NCBI RefSeq assembly: GCF_000768705.1
Contig: NZ_AVPJ01000005.1
Location: 1-64,000 of the forward strand
Length of the DNA stretch: 64,000 bases
Direction of reading: 5' to 3'
Source: Knoellia sinensis KCTC 19936
GTDB taxonomy: Bacteria; Actinomycetota; Actinomycetes; Actinomycetales; Dermatophilaceae
Part shown: piece by piece, positions 35,865-45,679 of the stretch
How the letters are laid out: each line of letters opens with the position of its first letter
How positions within the stretch are numbered: the stretch's first letter is position 1
The notes under the pieces: generated by a model
What the model was told of the DNA's origin: nothing
Seen by the model: the letters and a program-made list of their open reading frames with translations, nothing else
Databases searched by the model: none
Made by a program: the position numbers and the translations under genes

Positions 35865-37031
35865 GTGAAGCTGACGCCCCAGGAACAGACGATCCTCGGC
35901 CTGCTGCGCTCGGACCCCTTGCTCGACACCGCCGGCCTCGCCGAGCGACTGGGCACGACCAAGGCCTCGGTGTCCGTCGCCCTCTCCAATCTCACGCGCA
36001 AGGGCGCGATCCTCGGCCGCGGCTACCTCGTCCGCCCCGAGTCCGCAGTCGTCGTCGTGGGTGGCGCTGTCATGGACATCAAGGCCCGCAGCGCCTCTGC
36101 CCTCGCGACAGCGACGAGCAATCCCGGCCACGTCACGACCAACGCCGGCGGAGTCGGCCGCAACATCGCGGAGAACCTCGCCCGCCTCGGGACGCCCACC
36201 CACCTCGTCGCGGCACTGGGTGCTGACGCGTTCGGCGAAGACCTGCTCGAGCACACGCGGGCAGCGGGAGTGCACCTCGACCACGTCGTCGTCGGGACCC
36301 GGCCCACCGGCACCTACCTCGCGGTGCTCGACCACGAGGGCGACCTCAACGTCGCCGTCTCCGACATGACGGCCACCGACGCACTCACGGTCGCAGATCT
36401 CGAGAAGGTCCGCTCGCTCGTCCAGCACAGCGCCCTGCTCGTGGTCGACGGCAACGTCCCGGTGGAGGTCACCGCATGGCTCCTGGAGACTGCGCGCTCC
36501 AGCGGAGTCCAGGTCGTCCTCGAGCCGGTGTCGGTCGTCAAGGCCGCCCGGATGGGTGCCGTGCTGTCGCCCGATCGCCCGGTCCTCGCGATGACTCCCA
36601 ACATCGACGAGCTCGCAGCCCTCGTCGGGCGAGACGTGCCGAACAACGTCACCGAGATCAGCCGAGCGGCTGCCGAACTGCACGACCGTGGGGTCGAGCA
36701 CGTCTGGGTGAGGCGTGGAGCCCGAGGCAGCCTCCTCAGCTCCCGCGCAACAGACACCACAGCCGCGACCGACCCCGCCGCAACGGAGCTGGCCACGCCC
36801 ACTGTCACGACGAACGACCTCATTGCCACCGATGTCGTCGACGTCACCGGAGCCGGTGACTCGATGACCGCAGGGTTCGTCCACGCCTGGCTGCGCGACC
36901 CCGATGCGGTGGGTGCTGCGGCATACGGGCAGGCCACGGCCGCCCTCACGACCGAGTCGGCGCACACCGTCCGACCAGACCTCACCGACGCGCTCGTCAC
37001 CGAGCGCCTGACCCACCAAGGAAAGAAATGA
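35865..37031 (+). CDS. psuK: Pseudouridine kinase with winged-helix domain
   Basis: A 388-residue PfkB-family kinase. Residues 1-58 form a winged helix-turn-helix ([20 protein letters not shown] then [15 protein letters not shown]). The kinase domain has [15 protein letters not shown] and the C-terminal [13 protein letters not shown] with the catalytic Asp. psuG follows with an ATGA overlap, which identifies the substrate as pseudouridine: PsuK phosphorylates it and PsuG splits the product. The fused helix-turn-helix suggests DNA-binding autoregulation. The promoter region (about 35827-35860) is A/T-rich with an inverted CAAG/CTTG near 35842. Start GTG 35865. Confidence 0.9.
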   Translation: MKLTPQEQTILGLLRSDPLLDTAGLAERLGTTKASVSVALSNLTRKGAILGRGYLVRPESAVVVVGGAVMDIKARSASALATATSNPGHVTTNAGGVGRNIAENLARLGTPTHLVAALGADAFGEDLLEHTRAAGVHLDHVVVGTRPTGTYLAVLDHEGDLNVAVSDMTATDALTVADLEKVRSLVQHSALLVVDGNVPVEVTAWLLETARSSGVQVVLEPVSVVKAARMGAVLSPDRPVLAMTPNIDELAALVGRDVPNNVTEISRAAAELHDRGVEHVWVRRGARGSLLSSRATDTTAATDPAATELATPTVTTNDLIATDVVDVTGAGDSMTAGFVHAWLRDPDAVGAAAYGQATAALTTESAHTVRPDLTDALVTERLTHQGKK

Positions 37032-37972
37032 CCCACCACACGAAGACCCCGCATCCCGCCCTCGCCCTCGCCCCCGAGGTCGCCGAAGCCCTCGCCGCCG
37101 GCCGCCCCGTCGTGGCGCTGGAGTCGACGATCATCAGCCACGGCATGCCCTACCCGCGCAACGTCGAGATGGCCCGCGAGGTCGAGCAGATCGTGCGTGA
37201 CGGTGGCGCCACCCCCGCGACCATCGCGATCCTCGACGGGGTCGCGCGGATCGGCCTCTCGGCCGACGAGCTTGAACTTCTCGCCACCCACGAGGACGTC
37301 GCCAAGGTGAGCATCCGGGACCTCCCCCACGTCATGGCGACCAAGCGCCACGGCGCGACCACCGTCGCGAGCACCATGCGCCTCGCGGCGCTCGCGGGCA
37401 TCAAGGTCTTCGTCACCGGCGGGCTCGGTGGCGTCCACCGCGGTGCCGAGGACTCCATGGACATCTCGGCCGACCTCACTGAGCTGAGTCAGACCGACGT
37501 TGCGGTCGTCTCGGCCGGGGTGAAGTCGATCCTCGACATCGGTCGCACCCTCGAGGTCCTCGAGACGCTCGGCGTGCCGGTCGTGACCTACGGCTCCGAC
37601 GAGTACCCCTCCTTCTACTCGCGCGAGTCCGGCTTCACCTCCCCGATGCGCAGCGACAAGGTCGAGGAGCTCGCCGACATGATGCGGATCAAGTGGGACC
37701 TCGGACTTGCTGGTGGCATCTCGGTCACCAACCCCGTCCCGGAAGAGGACGAGATGACCCCCATCGAGATCTCGGCCCTCATCGACCACGCCGTCGCTGA
37801 GGCTGAGCAGCAGGGCATCGTCGGCAAGGACATCACGCCCTTCCTCCTCGGCCGCATCGTTGAACTGTCCGACGGCAAGAGCCTCGAGACCAACATCGCC
37901 CTGGTCCGCAGCAACGCCCGCCTCGGCGCGGCCCTCGCCAAGGCCTACGCGGCAGTCGCGCCGACGAACTGA
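37028..37972 (+). CDS. psuG: Pseudouridine-5'-phosphate glycosidase
   Basis: Cleaves the C-C glycosidic bond of pseudouridine 5'-phosphate to uracil and ribose-5-phosphate. The 314-residue protein has [16 protein letters not shown] at the N-terminus, [40 protein letters not shown] and [17 protein letters not shown], all PsuG signatures. It overlaps psuK by four bases (ATGA), so the two form an operon for pseudouridine salvage. Confidence 0.95.
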   Translation: MTHHTKTPHPALALAPEVAEALAAGRPVVALESTIISHGMPYPRNVEMAREVEQIVRDGGATPATIAILDGVARIGLSADELELLATHEDVAKVSIRDLPHVMATKRHGATTVASTMRLAALAGIKVFVTGGLGGVHRGAEDSMDISADLTELSQTDVAVVSAGVKSILDIGRTLEVLETLGVPVVTYGSDEYPSFYSRESGFTSPMRSDKVEELADMMRIKWDLGLAGGISVTNPVPEEDEMTPIEISALIDHAVAEAEQQGIVGKDITPFLLGRIVELSDGKSLETNIALVRSNARLGAALAKAYAAVAPTN

Positions 37973-38051
37973 GGCGAGCACCCGGCATACGTCCGCTTGT
38001 GTGCAGTTGGACGCGCGCTCTATCCCGCACCTGACAGGACATAGTGGCGTC

Positions 38052-38252
38052 ATGCGGATGAAGGATGCTCTCACCGTGGCTCGGGTGCTGGGTCGCGAAC
38101 TCCGGGACGCCGCCCCCGACGAGGTCGCGGGGATCGAGGCAAGCATCGGCGCGATCCGAGGCCACATGCAGCACGTTCACTCCGTGGACTTCGACCCGGA
38201 CGCCTACGACGCTGCCGTGGCTCAGGGCCGAGCCGGGAAGCTTGGCTGGTGA
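38052..38252 (+). CDS. Small protein, unknown
   Basis: A 66-residue, largely helical, charged protein beginning MRMKDALTVARVLGREL. TAGTGG about four to nine bases before ATG 38052 may be a -10 box for a leaderless transcript. No cysteine pair, membrane segment or known motif is seen. The absence of overlap with other genes and ordinary codon use favour a real gene, but it is short. Confidence 0.5.
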   Translation: MRMKDALTVARVLGRELRDAAPDEVAGIEASIGAIRGHMQHVHSVDFDPDAYDAAVAQGRAGKLGW

Positions 38253-39662
<1,410 letters not shown>

Positions 39663-39672
39663 GGCACGGCTG

Positions 39673-40224
39673 ATGGCTCGCGGGAGCGGTCGCGGACCCG
39701 GATCGTCGTCACGGCGTCCGGGATCCTCGCGACCCTCCACGCGGGCCCGTGCGGGCCGTCAGCCCGCACTCGGCAAGGCGGCGGCGCAGGCCGCCGAGGC
39801 CGCGGCCTCGACCTGGCGTGGTCGGTTGGATGCGGTCACGGCCAACCGGCAGAACGTCCGTCGGGTCACTCTCGGTGTGCTGCTGCTCTTCCTCGTCGTC
39901 CTCGTCGGGCCGACCCTCAAGGCCTACTTGCAGCAGCGATCCGACATCAGCGCGCTGCGCGACAAGGTGGCTCAGCAGCGCGTGACCGTTGATGAGCTCC
40001 AGGCGGAGCAGGCCCGCTGGGAGGACCCGGCCTACGTCGAGCAGCAGGCCCGCACGCAGCTCAAGTTCGTCAAGGTCGGCGAGAAGTCCTACACCGTCCT
40101 CGACCCGAAGCAGCGTGACACCAGCGGCTCCATCGCCCACCGGACCGACACCGTCGAGCCGTGGTACGACACCGTGTGGTCCTCGATGCAGGCGGCCGAC
40201 GTGCCCGCCAACCACCGCCGATGA
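39673..40224 (+). CDS. Septum formation initiator, DivIC/FtsB family
   Basis: A 183-residue divisome protein. A basic Ser/Arg/Pro-rich cytoplasmic N-terminus (1-62) is followed by one membrane helix (about 66-84), then an outside coiled coil with AYLQQRSDISALRDKVAQQR and ARWEDPAYVEQQARTQLKFV, the DivIC signature. It should link FtsL/FtsQ-type partners at the septum. It lies 10 bases after eno and overlaps the next gene by four bases. Confidence 0.92.
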   Translation: MARGSGRGPGSSSRRPGSSRPSTRARAGRQPALGKAAAQAAEAAASTWRGRLDAVTANRQNVRRVTLGVLLLFLVVLVGPTLKAYLQQRSDISALRDKVAQQRVTVDELQAEQARWEDPAYVEQQARTQLKFVKVGEKSYTVLDPKQRDTSGSIAHRTDTVEPWYDTVWSSMQAADVPANHRR

Positions 40225-40766
40225 ATGCCGCGCCCGAGAGTTCGGGGTCGACCGAGTCGGCGGCCGTGACTCAGGCTGACGTCGACGCCGTCGAGCGTCA
40301 GTTGGGCCGGGTTCCGCGCGGCGTGGTCGAGGTGTCGCACCGGTGCCCCTGCGGTGAGCCGGATGTCCTGCGAACGCTCCCGCGGCTCCCTGACGGGACG
40401 CCCTTCCCGACGTCGTTCTATGCCACCTGCCCGCGTCTCACCGGCGCCATCAGCACCCTCGAGTCGCAGGGCGTCATGCGCGACATGACCGAGCGCCTCG
40501 CCGAGGACGCCGAACTGGCCCAGCACTATGCCGCCGCCCATGACGACTACCTGGCCCGTCGTGGTGAGCTGGGGCAGGTCGACGAGATCGACGGCATCAG
40601 TGCCGGCGGGATGCCAGACCGCGTCAAGTGCCTCCACGTGCTCGTCGCCCACTCTCTCTCCGTCGGCCCGGGGGTCAACCCGCTCGGCGACGAGGCGCTG
40701 GAGATGCTGCCCGACTGGTGGGCCACGTCGCCGTGCTCAGAGCTCCCGGAGGACGGGGCGCAGTGA
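40221..40766 (+). CDS. DUF501 domain protein
   Basis: A 181-residue cytoplasmic protein of the DUF501 family. Conserved stretches are VERQLGRVPRGVVEVSHRCP, PTSFYATCPRLTGAISTLES and RVKCLHVLVAHSLSVGPGVN. Several conserved Cys and His residues could bind metal. Function is unknown, but the family is nearly always between divIC and a Ppx/GppA gene, as here. Four-base overlaps on both sides show tight coupling. Confidence 0.92.
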   Translation: MNAAPESSGSTESAAVTQADVDAVERQLGRVPRGVVEVSHRCPCGEPDVLRTLPRLPDGTPFPTSFYATCPRLTGAISTLESQGVMRDMTERLAEDAELAQHYAAAHDDYLARRGELGQVDEIDGISAGGMPDRVKCLHVLVAHSLSVGPGVNPLGDEALEMLPDWWATSPCSELPEDGAQ

Positions 40767-41728
40767 CGCGGGTCGGCGCCGTCGACTGTGGCACCAACTC
40801 GATCCGCCTCCTCATCGCGGACGTCAAGGACACAGTCGCGTCGGGCCCTGTCTCTCTTGTGGACGTCGTCCGTCGCAGCGAGGTCGTGCGACTCGGCTAC
40901 GGCGTGGACCGCACCGGGGTCATCGACCCCGTCGCCATGGAGCGCACCCTGCGACAAACACGGGAGTATGCCGTCCAGTGCCGTGAGCACTCCGTCGAAC
41001 GTGTGCGTTTCGTCGCCACGTCCGCCTCGCGTGACGCCCGCAACGCCGCGGAGTTCGTTGCCGGTGTCGAGCAGGCCTTCGCAGCAACGGGATTCGACGT
41101 TTCGCCCGAGGTCGTGAATGGTGATGTCGAGGCCAATCTGTCGTTCAGCGGATCAACTGGAGACCTCATCGCCGCCGGCATTCCCGGACCCTTCCTCGTC
41201 ATCGACCTCGGCGGTGGCTCGACCGAGTTCGTGCGCGGATCGACGTCCGTGGAGGCGGGGCTGTCGGTTGATGTCGGGAGCGTGCGCATCCATGAGCGGC
41301 ACCTCACCGGTGACCCGCCCCACCACGAGCAGATCCAGGGCGCGCGCGGCGACATCGGTGCGGCCATCGACCGGGCTGCAGAGGTCGTCGACCTGTCCGG
41401 TGTCGCGACCGTCGTGGGTCTGGCCGGCAGCATCACCACGGTGACGGCCCACGCACTGGAGCTCACGGCATACGAACCGTCCCGGATCCATCTCGCACAG
41501 TTGAGCCCGCAAGCGCACCGCCTCGCCGCGCGAAAGCTGCTGCACCTGACCACGGCGGAGCGCGCGGCGCTCGGCTTCATGCACCCGGGTCGCGTCGACG
41601 TCATCGGAGCCGGCGCGCTCATCTGGCACGAGATCCTCGGTCGCGTCCTCGAGGCCTCACCAGAGGCTCAGGTCGTGACCTCGGAGCACGACATCCTCGA
41701 CGGGATCGCGCTCAGTTGCGTCGCGTGA
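40763..41728 (+). CDS. Ppx/GppA family phosphatase
   Basis: A 321-residue member of the exopolyphosphatase/guanosine-pentaphosphate phosphohydrolase family (actin-like ATPase fold). Phosphate-binding motifs are AVDCGTNSIRLLIAD at the N-terminus, FVATSASRDARN, and FLVIDLGGGSTEFV. It lacks the long C-terminal domain of Escherichia coli Ppx, as in other actinobacteria, where two such proteins often coexist. Either polyphosphate or (p)ppGpp turnover is possible. The GTG start overlaps the DUF501 stop. Confidence 0.92.
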   Translation: MTRVGAVDCGTNSIRLLIADVKDTVASGPVSLVDVVRRSEVVRLGYGVDRTGVIDPVAMERTLRQTREYAVQCREHSVERVRFVATSASRDARNAAEFVAGVEQAFAATGFDVSPEVVNGDVEANLSFSGSTGDLIAAGIPGPFLVIDLGGGSTEFVRGSTSVEAGLSVDVGSVRIHERHLTGDPPHHEQIQGARGDIGAAIDRAAEVVDLSGVATVVGLAGSITTVTAHALELTAYEPSRIHLAQLSPQAHRLAARKLLHLTTAERAALGFMHPGRVDVIGAGALIWHEILGRVLEASPEAQVVTSEHDILDGIALSCVA

Positions 41729-41731
41729 GAC

Positions 41732-42451
41732 TCAGCTCGGCGCGTTGAGGTCGACGTCCGGCACGGACTCGGCCGTGTAGGACGCGAAGCCGTTCCACAG
41801 AACCGCCATGACGATCTCGGTCGCCATGTCGAGATCGATCTCGGGGTGCCGCAGGCGCCAGGCCGCGACGCGCTCGTTGGTCGCGATCATGATCTCGGCC
41901 ATCGCCTCGCGGTAGGGCATCGGGTAGGCCGCGATCTGGGGGATGTCGCCGAAGCGTTCGGCGATGTCGCGGGCCTGGGCCTGACGGATGTTCTCGATGT
42001 CCTGACCGGCGACAACCGCGACTGCTGACTCCTGCATGTAGACCTTGAAGCTGCCGCGGCGCCGGTCGAAGAAGTCCATGAAGGAGCGCACGCCCGCCCG
42101 GAAGTAGTCCTCGACGGGGGAGCGCGGCGGGATGGCGTCGATGGCAGCCTTCGTCGACGAGAGAAGGTCCTCTCGAGCTCGGGCCACGACGGCGACGAGG
42201 AGCTTCTCCTTGGAGCCGAAGTGGTCGTAGATGACCGGCTTCGTGATGCCCGCCTCGGCTGCGACGAGCTCCATCGTCGTGTCCTGGTAGCCGTGGTCCG
42301 CGAACACGGCCTCGGCTACGTCGAGCAGCTGCCGCTCGCGCTCCTCGCGCTTCATCCGCGGCGCGCGGGGGGTCCCCTTGGCGGGTCCGCGCCGGCGTGG
42401 GGCGTTCGCGGGTGCGGCGTGGGTGGCTGCGGCGTCGTCCATCGCGGTCAT
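41732..42451 (-). CDS. TetR family transcriptional regulator
   Basis: About 239 residues. A basic low-complexity N-terminus precedes the helix-turn-helix YQDTTMELVAAEAGITKPVI and YDHFGSKEKLLVAVV. The C-terminal domain has DFFDRRRGSFKVYMQESAVA and ends with WNGFASYTAES, close to the regulator at 16189. The start is uncertain (42442, 42451 or 42493). It is divergent from padR with about 200 bases between, but whether it controls that pair is unknown. It is convergent with the ppx/gppA gene, with a three-base gap. Confidence 0.85.
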   Translation of the reverse strand: MTAMDDAAATHAAPANAPRRRGPAKGTPRAPRMKREERERQLLDVAEAVFADHGYQDTTMELVAAEAGITKPVIYDHFGSKEKLLVAVVARAREDLLSSTKAAIDAIPPRSPVEDYFRAGVRSFMDFFDRRRGSFKVYMQESAVAVVAGQDIENIRQAQARDIAERFGDIPQIAAYPMPYREAMAEIMIATNERVAAWRLRHPEIDLDMATEIVMAVLWNGFASYTAESVPDVDLNAPS

Positions 42452-42651
42452 GCTGAGAGTCGTCACTCCATTCGGGTGCGGTGTGGGACACATCAGACTA
42501 CCGGCCGTAGCCGCACGTCACAGCACGGTTGGCCGCCCGGGGACAGCCGACACGCGGTGGTCCTGTTGATGGCGTAGTAATGCGGAATGCGTAGTAGTGT
42601 GCGGTCTGCGCCACCACGGAGGTGGCTGTCAAGAAGCTGGAGGTGCCTGGC

Positions 42652-42984
42652 GTGGACGCCACACAACTCGTCAAGGGAGTGCTCGACCTCGCGGTCCTCG
42701 CCGTGGTCGCCCGTGAGGACGGCTACGGCTACGACGTCGTGCGTCGGCTGCGCGCCGCCGGGCTCGAGGACGTGGGGGATGCGTCGGTCTACGGCACCCT
42801 GCGCCGCCTCTACAGCGCAGGCGCGCTGACGTCCTACGTCGTGCCGAGCGACGAGGGGCCGCACCGCAAGTACTACGGGATCAATGCGCAGGGCCGCGAC
42901 GCCCTCGCCAGCCAGGGCAAGACGTGGGCCGCCTTCGCGCAGACGATGGCCGGCCTCCTCGACGAGGCAGGAGTGAAGGCATGA
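42652..42984 (+). CDS. PadR family transcriptional regulator
   Basis: A 110-residue winged-helix protein. The start VDATQLVKGVLDLAVLAVVA, then DGYGYDVVRRLRAAG, SVYGTLRRLYSAG and GPHRKYYGINAQGRDAL, are the PadR pattern. GTG 42652 is chosen because GGAGG lies seven bases before it; upstream in-frame starts have the site touching the codon. It overlaps the next gene by four bases (ATGA), the usual PadR-HAAS pairing in which the regulator controls the membrane protein. Direct repeats GCGTAGTA at about 42572 and 42590 may be its operator. Confidence 0.9.
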   Translation: MDATQLVKGVLDLAVLAVVAREDGYGYDVVRRLRAAGLEDVGDASVYGTLRRLYSAGALTSYVVPSDEGPHRKYYGINAQGRDALASQGKTWAAFAQTMAGLLDEAGVKA

Positions 42985-44075
42985 GCAGCGACACGATGTC
43001 GGTGGAAGTCCGTGACTATGTCGCCGGGGTGCGGGCTGCCCTGAGTGACCTGCCGGTCGAGGACGTCGAGGAGTTCACGACGGGGATGGAGGCCGACCTC
43101 GCGGAGCGGCTTGCCGAGCCGGGTGACGGCACCTTGCGTGACCGCTTGGGAGACCCGGAGGTGTATGCCGCAGAGTTGCGTTCCGCTGCAGGCCTCCCGC
43201 CGCGTGTGGCTGGGGTTGTCGGGAAGAAGCATGTGGGAGAACGAGTTTCGGACTGGTGGGCCGGAGTGAGCGGGAGCGTGCTAGACGCGCTGCCCTGGTT
43301 GCGTGACCTCCGCCCAGTGTGGTGGGCGGTGCGGGGGTTCTCGCTGGCGGCGCTGCCCGCGATGATGATCGGGGCGCCGATCACGTGGCTCGGATTGCTC
43401 GGTGCCGCGGTCTCGGTGGCCGCTGGGCTGCTCGCTCGGAACGGCAAGCTCACTGGCGAGTGGGTCGGACCGATCCGTGTCATCGGCAACGTGCTGGCGG
43501 TGCTCCTCCTGCCGTTCGCCTTCATCCTGTTCGTCGAACGAGGCTCGTACAGCGAGTCGGCCTACCCCGATTCGCAACCGGCGTTCGGACCGGGAATCTG
43601 GAACAACGGGGAGCCCGTCACCACCCTCTACGGCTATGACGAGACCGGGCGACGGATCGACACAGTCCGTCTGTACGACCAGCACGGCCGTGAGATCCGT
43701 GTCGACCCCTGGCACGTGCAGCAGTACCTGTCTCCGGAGGACCGCTCGTTGGCCTTCGACCCCCAGACCGGAGAGCCCCAACTCGACGACGCCGTCTTCC
43801 CGCTGCGATGGGGGTCGCACACGGGCTGGGAAGGGATTCCGTTGGAGCACGGCTGGGATCCGCCGGTGGCGATCACTCCGCTGCCCGGGCCGGTCCCGAG
43901 CGCCGAGGCCAGCCCGAGCCCGACCCCCACCGCTACTGCCACGGCGAGTCCGGCGCCTAGTGGCACGGCCGCACCCACGGCGAGCGCATCACCCTCTGGC
44001 GCCCCGGGTGCCACCCAGACGTCGCCCGGATCAGGGGCCGCGGCGACTCCCACCCCGACGGCAACGTCGAGGTGA
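42981..44075 (+). CDS. HAAS-domain membrane protein
   Basis: A 364-residue protein. The first 70 residues match the HAAS signalling domain (VRDYVAGVRAALSDLPVEDV, LRDRLGDPEVYAAEL). Two or three membrane helices follow (about 115-185), then an outside domain with repeated GREIRVDPW-type strands, and a long Pro/Ser/Thr/Ala-rich C-terminal tail of about 80 residues that may span the wall. It is translationally coupled to padR. HAAS proteins are thought to pass signals with PadR regulators; the signal here is unknown. Confidence 0.82.
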   Translation: MSSDTMSVEVRDYVAGVRAALSDLPVEDVEEFTTGMEADLAERLAEPGDGTLRDRLGDPEVYAAELRSAAGLPPRVAGVVGKKHVGERVSDWWAGVSGSVLDALPWLRDLRPVWWAVRGFSLAALPAMMIGAPITWLGLLGAAVSVAAGLLARNGKLTGEWVGPIRVIGNVLAVLLLPFAFILFVERGSYSESAYPDSQPAFGPGIWNNGEPVTTLYGYDETGRRIDTVRLYDQHGREIRVDPWHVQQYLSPEDRSLAFDPQTGEPQLDDAVFPLRWGSHTGWEGIPLEHGWDPPVAITPLPGPVPSAEASPSPTPTATATASPAPSGTAAPTASASPSGAPGATQTSPGSGAAATPTPTATSR

Positions 44076-44081
44076 AACCTT

Positions 44082-44124
44082 GCGTCCGCAATCTTGGTCG
44101 CAGGGGCGACCACGGTTGCGGACG
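44082..44124. repeat. Nested hairpin repeat, GTCCGCAA family
   Basis: Outer arms GCGTCCGCAA (44082-44091) and TTGCGGACGC (44115-44124) enclose an inner hairpin GGTCGC-AGGG-GCGACC. This is the most symmetrical copy of the repeat also found twice at 13004-13112. It lies seven bases after the HAAS gene stop and could end its transcript. Confidence 0.85.
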
Positions 44125-44160
44125 CAGGCAGGTGGGCTGCGGACCGAATATGGTGAGTGC

Positions 44161-44235
44161 GCCCCCGTGGCCCAACTGGCAGAGGCAGGCGACTTAAAAT
44201 CGCTCCCGGTGCGGGTTCGAGTCCCGTCGGGGGCA
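44161..44235 (+). tRNA. tRNA with TAA anticodon (Leu type), short variable arm
   Basis: Acceptor GCCCCCG/CGGGGGC, a D-arm with 3-bp stem and GG loop, anticodon stem-loop GGCGA-CTTAAAA-TCGCT (anticodon TAA, reading UUA), and T-arm GCGGG-TTCGAGT-CCCGT are all present; the discriminator base is A. CCA is not encoded. Total 75 bases with a six-base variable region (CCCGGT), whereas a normal tRNA-Leu has a long variable arm. The identity is therefore uncertain. Confidence 0.85.
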
Positions 44236-44244
44236 CTCCACCCG

Positions 44245-44304
44245 TCGAGGTAGTACGAAACGCCGCACGCGCTCACCCGCCTGCGGCGTTTCGTGCTACC
44301 TCGA
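44245..44304. repeat. Long palindrome downstream of tRNA
   Basis: Arms of 23 bases at 44245-44267 and 44282-44304 (left arm starts TCGAGGTAGTACGAAACGCC) with one G-T pair and a 14-base loop. It may end the tRNA transcript. The rest of the gap to 44441 holds no gene I can see. Confidence 0.85.
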
Positions 44305-44441
44305 CCGGGTGAGCGAAAGCGCCCGTGCGGGATCGTTGTCCACAGGTGATGGTGTCCCGGGAACACACGGGGGTCCAGACACGATTGAATAGGTGAACGA
44401 CGTCGTGGATCGCCACGGCGCCAGACCAACGGAGGACAACG

Positions 44442-45296
44442 ATGGCCAGCAACCCGGCCTTCAACCGAATGGAGCAGGACGCGCAGTCCGGCTACGCCGC
44501 CTTCCAGGAGCCCGGCCGCGGCGCCAACCCGGGCAACGTGTCGTACGCCCAGCAGGCTGGGGTCGACGCGTACTCGCAGCAGCAGCTCCAGGACATGTAC
44601 AACCAGCCGTCCGCGGGTCCGGTCGACACCGGCCGCGTGACGATGGACGACGTCATCATGAAGACGATGGGCCTGTTCGCTCTGGTCCTCGGCTTCGGCG
44701 CCGTCGGCTGGGTCGTCTCGGCCGCCAACCCGCAGATCGGCTTCATGCTGTGGATGGGCGGCATGATCGCCACGCTCATCCTCGGTCTCGTCATCGCGTT
44801 CAAGAAGACCCTGAGCGTTCCGCTCATCGTCGGGTATGCCGTCGTCGAGGGCCTGTTCGTCGGTGCGGTGTCGCAGTTCTTCGAGCAGCAGTGGGACGGT
44901 GTGGTGCCGCTCGCTGCGATGGCCACGGCCGGAACCTTCATCGGCATGTTCCTCGCCTACAAGGTCGGCCTGATCAAGGTCACCGCGAAGTTCCGCCGCA
45001 TCGTGACGATGATGATCTTCGGCTACGCGATCTTCGCGGTCATCAACTTCATCTTCGCGATGGTCACGAATACGCCATTCGGATTCGGTGGGACTGGCTG
45101 GCTCGGCATCGGCATCTCGCTGTTCGCCGTCGGCCTTGCGTCGGTCTCGCTGGCGCTCGACTTCGACATGATCGAGCGCGCCATCGCGACCGGCGCTCCC
45201 CAGAAGTACAGCTGGCTCCTCGCGCACGGCCTCATCGTCACGGTGGTCTGGCTCTACATCGAGTTCCTGCGCCTCTTCGCCCGCATGCGCGAGTGA
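44442..45296 (+). CDS. Bax inhibitor-1/YccA family membrane protein
   Basis: A 284-residue inner-membrane protein. A soluble Gln/Tyr/Gly-rich N-terminus (1-65) is followed by seven hydrophobic segments in the pattern of the BI-1/YccA (LifeGuard) family, including MTMDDVIMK-type entry, YAVVEGLFVGAVSQFFE and ALDFDMIERAI near the end, where an Asp is part of the family's pH/calcium-sensing region. GGAGG about six bases before ATG 44442. It may leak ions or assist membrane proteases. Confidence 0.88.
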   Translation: MASNPAFNRMEQDAQSGYAAFQEPGRGANPGNVSYAQQAGVDAYSQQQLQDMYNQPSAGPVDTGRVTMDDVIMKTMGLFALVLGFGAVGWVVSAANPQIGFMLWMGGMIATLILGLVIAFKKTLSVPLIVGYAVVEGLFVGAVSQFFEQQWDGVVPLAAMATAGTFIGMFLAYKVGLIKVTAKFRRIVTMMIFGYAIFAVINFIFAMVTNTPFGFGGTGWLGIGISLFAVGLASVSLALDFDMIERAIATGAPQKYSWLLAHGLIVTVVWLYIEFLRLFARMRE

Positions 45297-45328
45297 TCTG
45301 AACGACCTCGGAACCGATGCGCTGAACC

Positions 45329-45598
45329 ATGCATGCACTTCCCGACGACGTCTCTCGGGAGCTCGAGCGCGTGGTTCGCAGGTGGCGTGAGCTGCCGGCG
45401 GACCGCGCGCTCGCCGCGTCCGGAGCCGTGCAGGAGGTCGTCCGGGACCTCGCCGACGCCACCGCCGGCCAACCCGTGCCAGACCTGGGTGTGGCCGTGC
45501 TCATCGACCAGTTGCGCGTCCTGGTGTGGGATGCCGCATCAGCGGGGGTCCCCGACCTCGCCGACCGCCTCGCCGAACTCCGCCGCACCCTCCCCTGA
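45329..45598 (+). CDS. Small helical protein, unknown
   Basis: An 89-residue acidic, almost wholly helical protein (DVSRELERVVRRWRELPADR, then DLADRLAELRRTLP). It lies 32 bases after the BI-1 gene in the same direction. Codon use is ordinary for the window. No domain is recognised and the start is not well supported (no clear ribosome site). Confidence 0.6.
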   Translation: MHALPDDVSRELERVVRRWRELPADRALAASGAVQEVVRDLADATAGQPVPDLGVAVLIDQLRVLVWDAASAGVPDLADRLAELRRTLP

Positions 45599-45613
45599 CC
45601 CCGCCACCCCAGA

Positions 45614-45679
45614 CCGACTGATTGCCCGTCTCTGCACGCGCTCGCTGCGCTCGCCGTGCGGAGACGGGCAATCAGTCGG
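45614..45679. repeat. Long intergenic palindrome, family member E
   Basis: Arms of 25 bases at 45614-45638 and 45655-45679 (left arm CCGACTGATTGCCCGTCTC...) with one G-T pair and loop CGCTCGCTGCGCTCGC. It lies between convergent genes and its right arm overlaps the last codons of the SGNH hydrolase. Shares the loop type with 46827. Confidence 0.9.

Noticed and set aside
44161-44235. bldA-like tRNA-Leu(UUA)
   Set aside because: The anticodon fits, but the long variable arm of true Leu tRNAs is missing, so identity with bldA cannot be claimed.
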